From the NCBI GenBank assembly GCA_947624315.1, contig CANQJU010000042.1, positions 1 to 8,074 on the forward strand: a stretch of DNA of 8,074 bases, written 5' to 3'. Below, piece by piece: positions 5,683-8,074 of the stretch; position 1 is the first letter of the stretch; each line of letters starts with the position of its first letter. A program made the position numbers and the translations under genes. The notes below the pieces were generated by a model. That model saw only the letters and a list, made by a program, of their open reading frames with translations. It ran no database searches and was not told the DNA's origin. Source of the stretch: an uncultured Bacilli bacterium. Its GTDB lineage: Bacteria; Bacillota_I; Bacilli_A; ML615J-28; CAG-698.

Positions 5683-6480
5683 TTACAATATTATTTTTTT
5701 AATTGGTTGATGATCTTTATCAAACCATTGAATTTGTTGAGCCATAGTATCGGCATCTCCGGTTGTATAAATCTTTACGATTCCATCTTTATCATCACTT
5801 GCTAATAGTTTACGCTTTTTTAAGACTTTTTTAAGATACAAACCTGTTGGTTTCCCACAATCTATCAATTTAACATTTGGTAAAACTTGATTTATTTCTT
5901 TAGACAAAAGTCCAAAATGCGTACATCCTAAAATGACAGTATCAAGATTACAATTTTTCAATTCATTCAATTTAGTGCTAACAATATCTTGAGAATAATC
6001 AGTATTCATTTTCATCTCTTCAACAAGCGTAACAAATTCACTACATTTGACATAGTAGCGTATGCCTTTTTTAAAGATTTTTCTTTTTTCTAAATAACTT
6101 TCATATTTATGAGAATCAATTGTAGCATTAGTAGCTAAAACAGCAATGTTCTTGTTTTGACTTGTTTTAAGGGCATATTTAGCAGTTGGTTCAATTACTC
6201 CAATAATAGGAATATTAGTTAATTTAGATAAGTGACTGCTATTACATGTGGCAGTATTACAAGCAATAACGATAGCTTTTACATTTTGCTCTAATAGAAA
6301 TTTAGTAACATTTGTAACTAAATTTTGTATTTCTTCGCTACTTTTTATTCCATATGGACAATTTAAAGTGTCACCAACATATATAAATTCTTCATTGGGA
6401 AATAATTCAACAAGTTTTGATAGAACAGTTACTCCACCAACTCCGGAATCAAAAACACCAATTGGACGATTATCATTCAT
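5683..6480 (-). CDS. murI: Glutamate racemase MurI
   Basis: MurI interconverts L- and D-glutamate without a cofactor, supplying D-glutamate for peptidoglycan, so the organism probably makes a cell wall. The 265 residues carry all signature elements: PIGVFDSGVGG (6-16, Asp11 and Ser12), YVGDTLNCPYG (34-44), the first catalytic cysteine in ACNTAT (Cys74), NIPIIGVIEP (89-98), and the second catalytic cysteine with its histidine in GCTHFGLL (Cys186, His188). TTGD (239-242) near the end is also typical. The length is normal. ATG at 6480 has AAGAAGG 8 nt upstream. It has its own promoter in the divergent region shared with psuG, and a palindrome follows its stop. Its degenerate paralogue lies just downstream on the same strand. 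Confidence 0.97.
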   Translation of the reverse strand: MNDNRPIGVFDSGVGGVTVLSKLVELFPNEEFIYVGDTLNCPYGIKSSEEIQNLVTNVTKFLLEQNVKAIVIACNTATCNSSHLSKLTNIPIIGVIEPTAKYALKTSQNKNIAVLATNATIDSHKYESYLEKRKIFKKGIRYYVKCSEFVTLVEEMKMNTDYSQDIVSTKLNELKNCNLDTVILGCTHFGLLSKEINQVLPNVKLIDCGKPTGLYLKKVLKKRKLLASDDKDGIVKIYTTGDADTMAQQIQWFDKDHQPIKKIIL

Positions 6481-6533
6481 GATTAATACCTTCTTAATTA
6501 AATAATAAAAATATTTTTCAAAAACACAAAAAT

Positions 6534-6562
6534 ATTATACATCTAATTTTTTACTTATACAA
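6534..6562 (-). promoter_or_regulatory. murI promoter
   Basis: A consensus -10 TATAAT (6534-6539) has, 17 nt upstream, a weak -35 TTGTAT (6557-6562). It lies back to back with the psuG promoter; their -35 boxes are about 12 bp apart, so a protein bound between them could affect both genes. Confidence 0.55.
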
Positions 6563-6573
6563 GAAAAAATATT

Positions 6574-6602
6574 TTTAAAAATAAAGATTTTTATGATATA
6601 AT
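6574..6602 (+). promoter_or_regulatory. psuG promoter
   Basis: An extended -10 TGATATAAT (TATAAT at 6597-6602) has TTTAAA at 6574-6579 as a -35, 17 nt upstream. The leader is about 20 nt and carries AAAGGAG (6616-6622), 6 nt before the ATG at 6629. Confidence 0.6.
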
Positions 6603-6628
6603 TTTATTGAATAATAAAGGAGCTAATT

Positions 6629-7537
6629 ATGAATGATTTAATTGCTATTAATGATAAAGTATTAGAAGCATTAGAGAAAAAAATTCCCGTTGTAGCTTTA
6701 GAGTCAACTATTATTTCTCATGGTATGCCATATCCAGAAAATGTTAAAACGGCTCTTGAAGCTCAAAAAATTATTTATGATAATGGGTGCGTCCCCGCAA
6801 CCATTGCAATTATCAAAGGACAAATTAAAATTGGTTTAACCGATAGTGAAATAGATTATTTAGGGAAAAAGGGTACAGAAGTTTTAAAAACATCTACTCG
6901 TGATATTCCATATGTTGTTAGTCAAGGATTAGATGGAGCTACTACTGTTTCAGCTACTTCTTATTTAGCTGCCAAAGCTGGAATAAAAATATTTGCTACC
7001 GGTGGTATTGGAGGAGTTCATCGAAAAGCCCAAGAAACATTTGATATTTCTGCTGATTTAGATGAATTAAGCAAAACTAAAATAGCTGTTGTTTGTGCTG
7101 GGGCTAAATCTATTCTTGATTTGGGATTAACTTTAGAATATTTAGAAACCAAAGCTGTTGATGTTATTGGCTATCAAACTAATGTTCTTCCCGCTTTTTA
7201 TACTTCTAAAAGTGATTTCTTTGTTAATCATCGCTTAGATTCCCCTTTAGATATTGCTAATCTCATCAAGGCTAAATGGCAACTTGATATGCCCGGTGGA
7301 GTCCTAATCACCAATCCTATTCCTCAAGAAGATGAAATGGATAAAGATACTATTGATAAAGCTATCTCTGAAGCTCTTTTGGAAATGGAAAAATTGCATA
7401 TTACTGGAAATAAAACTACTCCTTATTTGCTTGCGAAAATAAAAGATATTACTAAAGGAAATAGTTTACAGTCAAACATTAAATTGGTTTACAATAATTG
7501 TTTATTAGCTAGCCAAATTGCTAAATATTTATATTAA
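6629..7537 (+). CDS. psuG: Pseudouridine-5'-phosphate glycosidase PsuG
   Basis: PsuG cleaves the C-C glycosidic bond of pseudouridine 5'-phosphate to uracil and ribose 5-phosphate, a salvage step for modified RNA. The 302 residues match the family over their whole length. Residues known from the E. coli enzyme map here at a constant offset of six: Glu25 in VALESTIISHGMPYP (22-36), Lys87 (LKTSTRD), metal-binding Asp143 (DISADLDEL) and the Schiff-base Lys160 (VVCAGAKSILD). The ATGGIGGVHR segment (123-132) is also typical. The start has AAAGGAG at 6 nt. It is transcribed alone: promoter before it, terminator at its stop. Its usual partner, pseudouridine kinase PsuK, is not in the window, so the substrate may come from a kinase elsewhere. 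Gene order and composition look native. Confidence 0.96.
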   Translation: MNDLIAINDKVLEALEKKIPVVALESTIISHGMPYPENVKTALEAQKIIYDNGCVPATIAIIKGQIKIGLTDSEIDYLGKKGTEVLKTSTRDIPYVVSQGLDGATTVSATSYLAAKAGIKIFATGGIGGVHRKAQETFDISADLDELSKTKIAVVCAGAKSILDLGLTLEYLETKAVDVIGYQTNVLPAFYTSKSDFFVNHRLDSPLDIANLIKAKWQLDMPGGVLITNPIPQEDEMDKDTIDKAISEALLEMEKLHITGNKTTPYLLAKIKDITKGNSLQSNIKLVYNNCLLASQIAKYLY

Positions 7538-7559
7538 ATAGTACGAAAGTACTATTTTT
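7536..7559 (+). terminator. psuG terminator
   Basis: AAATAGTAC, a GAAA tetraloop and GTACTATTT form a perfect 9-bp stem (7536-7544 with 7549-7557), running straight into TT at 7558-7559. The stem begins inside the stop codon (7535-7537). Confidence 0.8.
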
Positions 7560-7590
7560 AATTGGAAAATATAAAAATAATGCATCATTC

Positions 7591-7619
7591 TTAACTTTTA
7601 TCAATTAATATGGTATAAT
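7591..7619 (+). promoter_or_regulatory. tmcAL promoter
   Basis: An extended -10 TGGTATAAT (TATAAT at 7614-7619) has TTAACT (7591-7596) as a -35 with a 17-nt spacer. The transcript would start near 7626, so AAAGGTG at 7624-7630 lies at or very close to its 5' end. Confidence 0.55.
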
Positions 7620-7636
7620 TATTAAAGGTGAAATGA

Positions 7637-8008
7637 ATGAAACGTATTTTAGGATTAATTTTAGAACTTAACCCCTTTCATAATGGTCATAATTATTTTA
7701 TTAGGAAAGCTCAAGAAATAGTTAATCCTGATATTACAATTGCCATTATCACCACTAACTTTAGTATGAGAGGGGATATTCATACTATTGATAAATTTAC
7801 CAAAACAAAATTGTTATTAAAAAGTAATATTGATATGGTAGTGGAATTGCCTTTTTTAGGTAGTGTTTGTAGTGCTGATTACTTTGCCTATAATGCAATT
7901 AAAACTTTATCCGAGTTTAAAATTACCGATTTAGCTTTTGGTAGTGAATGTCAAAATATTGATGAACTTTTTCGGCAGGCAACATATGCCTTTTGTGGCC
8001 GAAAGTAA
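7637..8008 (+). CDS. tmcAL: Truncated tRNA(Met) cytidine acetate ligase (TmcAL, YlbM family)
   Basis: TmcAL uses ATP and acetate to acetylate the wobble cytidine (C34) of elongator tRNA-Met. Only the N-terminal nucleotidyltransferase part is present: ELNPFHNGH (10-18, with the HIGH-type HNGH), the NFSMRG segment (41-46, usually xFxQRG), DKFTKTKLLL (52-61), VVELPF (68-73) and FGSE (101-104). The family runs to about 400 residues, but this frame stops at 8006-8008 after 123. Up to about residue 112 (7972) it looks like a normal family member with AT-rich codons; the last residues, FRQATYAFCGRK, do not match the family and lie in more GC-rich DNA. So the gene is disrupted, or the sequence changes identity here. 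The start ATG has AAAGGTG 6 nt upstream; an ATG at 7633 is out of frame and soon stops. Confidence 0.85.
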   Translation: MKRILGLILELNPFHNGHNYFIRKAQEIVNPDITIAIITTNFSMRGDIHTIDKFTKTKLLLKSNIDMVVELPFLGSVCSADYFAYNAIKTLSEFKITDLAFGSECQNIDELFRQATYAFCGRK

Positions 8009-8074
8009 TGATTTTGGTCAGTGTATTAGTGAGGGCTGAAAAGATTTTGGCAAAAAAGTTGATCCGCCGCATAC
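7970..8074. other. Foreign-looking segment with inverted repeat at the break in tmcAL
   Basis: From about 7970 the DNA is clearly richer in G and C than the rest of the window. It begins with an interrupted inverted repeat: TTTCGGC (7970-7976) pairs with GCCGAAA (7998-8004), and inside it AGGCA (7977-7981) pairs with TGCCT (7987-7991), leaving six unpaired bases on one side. No forward frame across it resembles TmcAL. It may be the end of an inserted element, or a false join at a contig end. I do not recognise a transposase or insertion sequence in the 105 bases visible. Confidence 0.4.

Noticed and set aside
6248..6505. 85-codon plus-strand frame across the murI start
   Set aside because: Antisense to the conserved N-terminus of murI; no ribosome site and no recognisable product.
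7923..8072. 49-codon minus-strand open frame at the right end
   Set aside because: It runs antisense into the conserved part of tmcAL and has no recognisable motif; it could continue beyond the window, but there is no support for it.
7986..8074. Forward frame starting MPFVAESNDFG with TGA read as tryptophan
   Set aside because: The other genes use TGG for Trp, so a recoded TGA is unsupported, and the peptide is not recognised.
1..8074. tRNA, rRNA or riboswitch genes
   Set aside because: Intergenic stretches are all under 150 bases and hold only promoters, ribosome sites and terminators; I saw no cloverleaf or known leader structure.

Overview
The window is strongly AT-rich bacterial DNA with standard-code genes: all six complete genes end in TAA and tryptophan is read from TGG. 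Shine-Dalgarno sites are clear (AAGGAG, AAAGGAG, GGAGG) and promoters are of the sigma-A type, several with an extended -10. Together with MurI, TrmL, TmcAL and a BspA/DUF285 surface protein, this points to a low-GC Bacillota, plausibly a gut Erysipelotrichales-like or Mollicutes-related walled lineage. The species cannot be named from the sequence alone.

Layout. From the left edge to 6480 every gene is on the minus strand. (1) 1-397 is the N-terminal part of thymidylate synthase, cut by the window edge, with its own promoter. (2) 511-3102 encodes an 863-residue surface protein: signal sequence, nine BspA-type (DUF285) repeats, a long CxxC-repeat region and a C-terminal membrane anchor. It is flanked by its own promoter and terminator. 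(3) 3250-5564 is a four-gene unit, transcribed in this order: a catalytically dead MurI-like protein, a sirtuin deacylase, TrmL, and a small lysine-rich protein of unknown function, then a terminator. (4) 5683-6480 is the intact glutamate racemase gene murI, separated from the unit by a 20-nt perfect palindrome that probably terminates it. (5) A divergent 148-bp promoter region separates murI from psuG on the plus strand (6629-7537), which ends in a terminator. (6) tmcAL starts at 7637 but is broken: the reading frame ends at 8008, after about 123 of roughly 400 expected residues, at a point where base composition changes sharply and an inverted repeat lies.

How the genes relate. MurI supplies D-glutamate for peptidoglycan. 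TrmL (2'-O-methylation of the tRNA wobble base) and TmcAL (acetylcytidine at the wobble position of elongator tRNA-Met) modify tRNA, and PsuG breaks down pseudouridine 5'-phosphate, so RNA modification and nucleoside salvage recur. The most unusual feature is the MurI-like protein. It aligns with its neighbour MurI without a gap over its first ~90 homologous residues, yet both catalytic cysteines and the partner histidine are replaced. It has its own strong promoter and is tightly linked to a sirtuin. I see no tRNA or rRNA gene, CRISPR array or complete mobile element; no gene-free stretch exceeds 150 bases.
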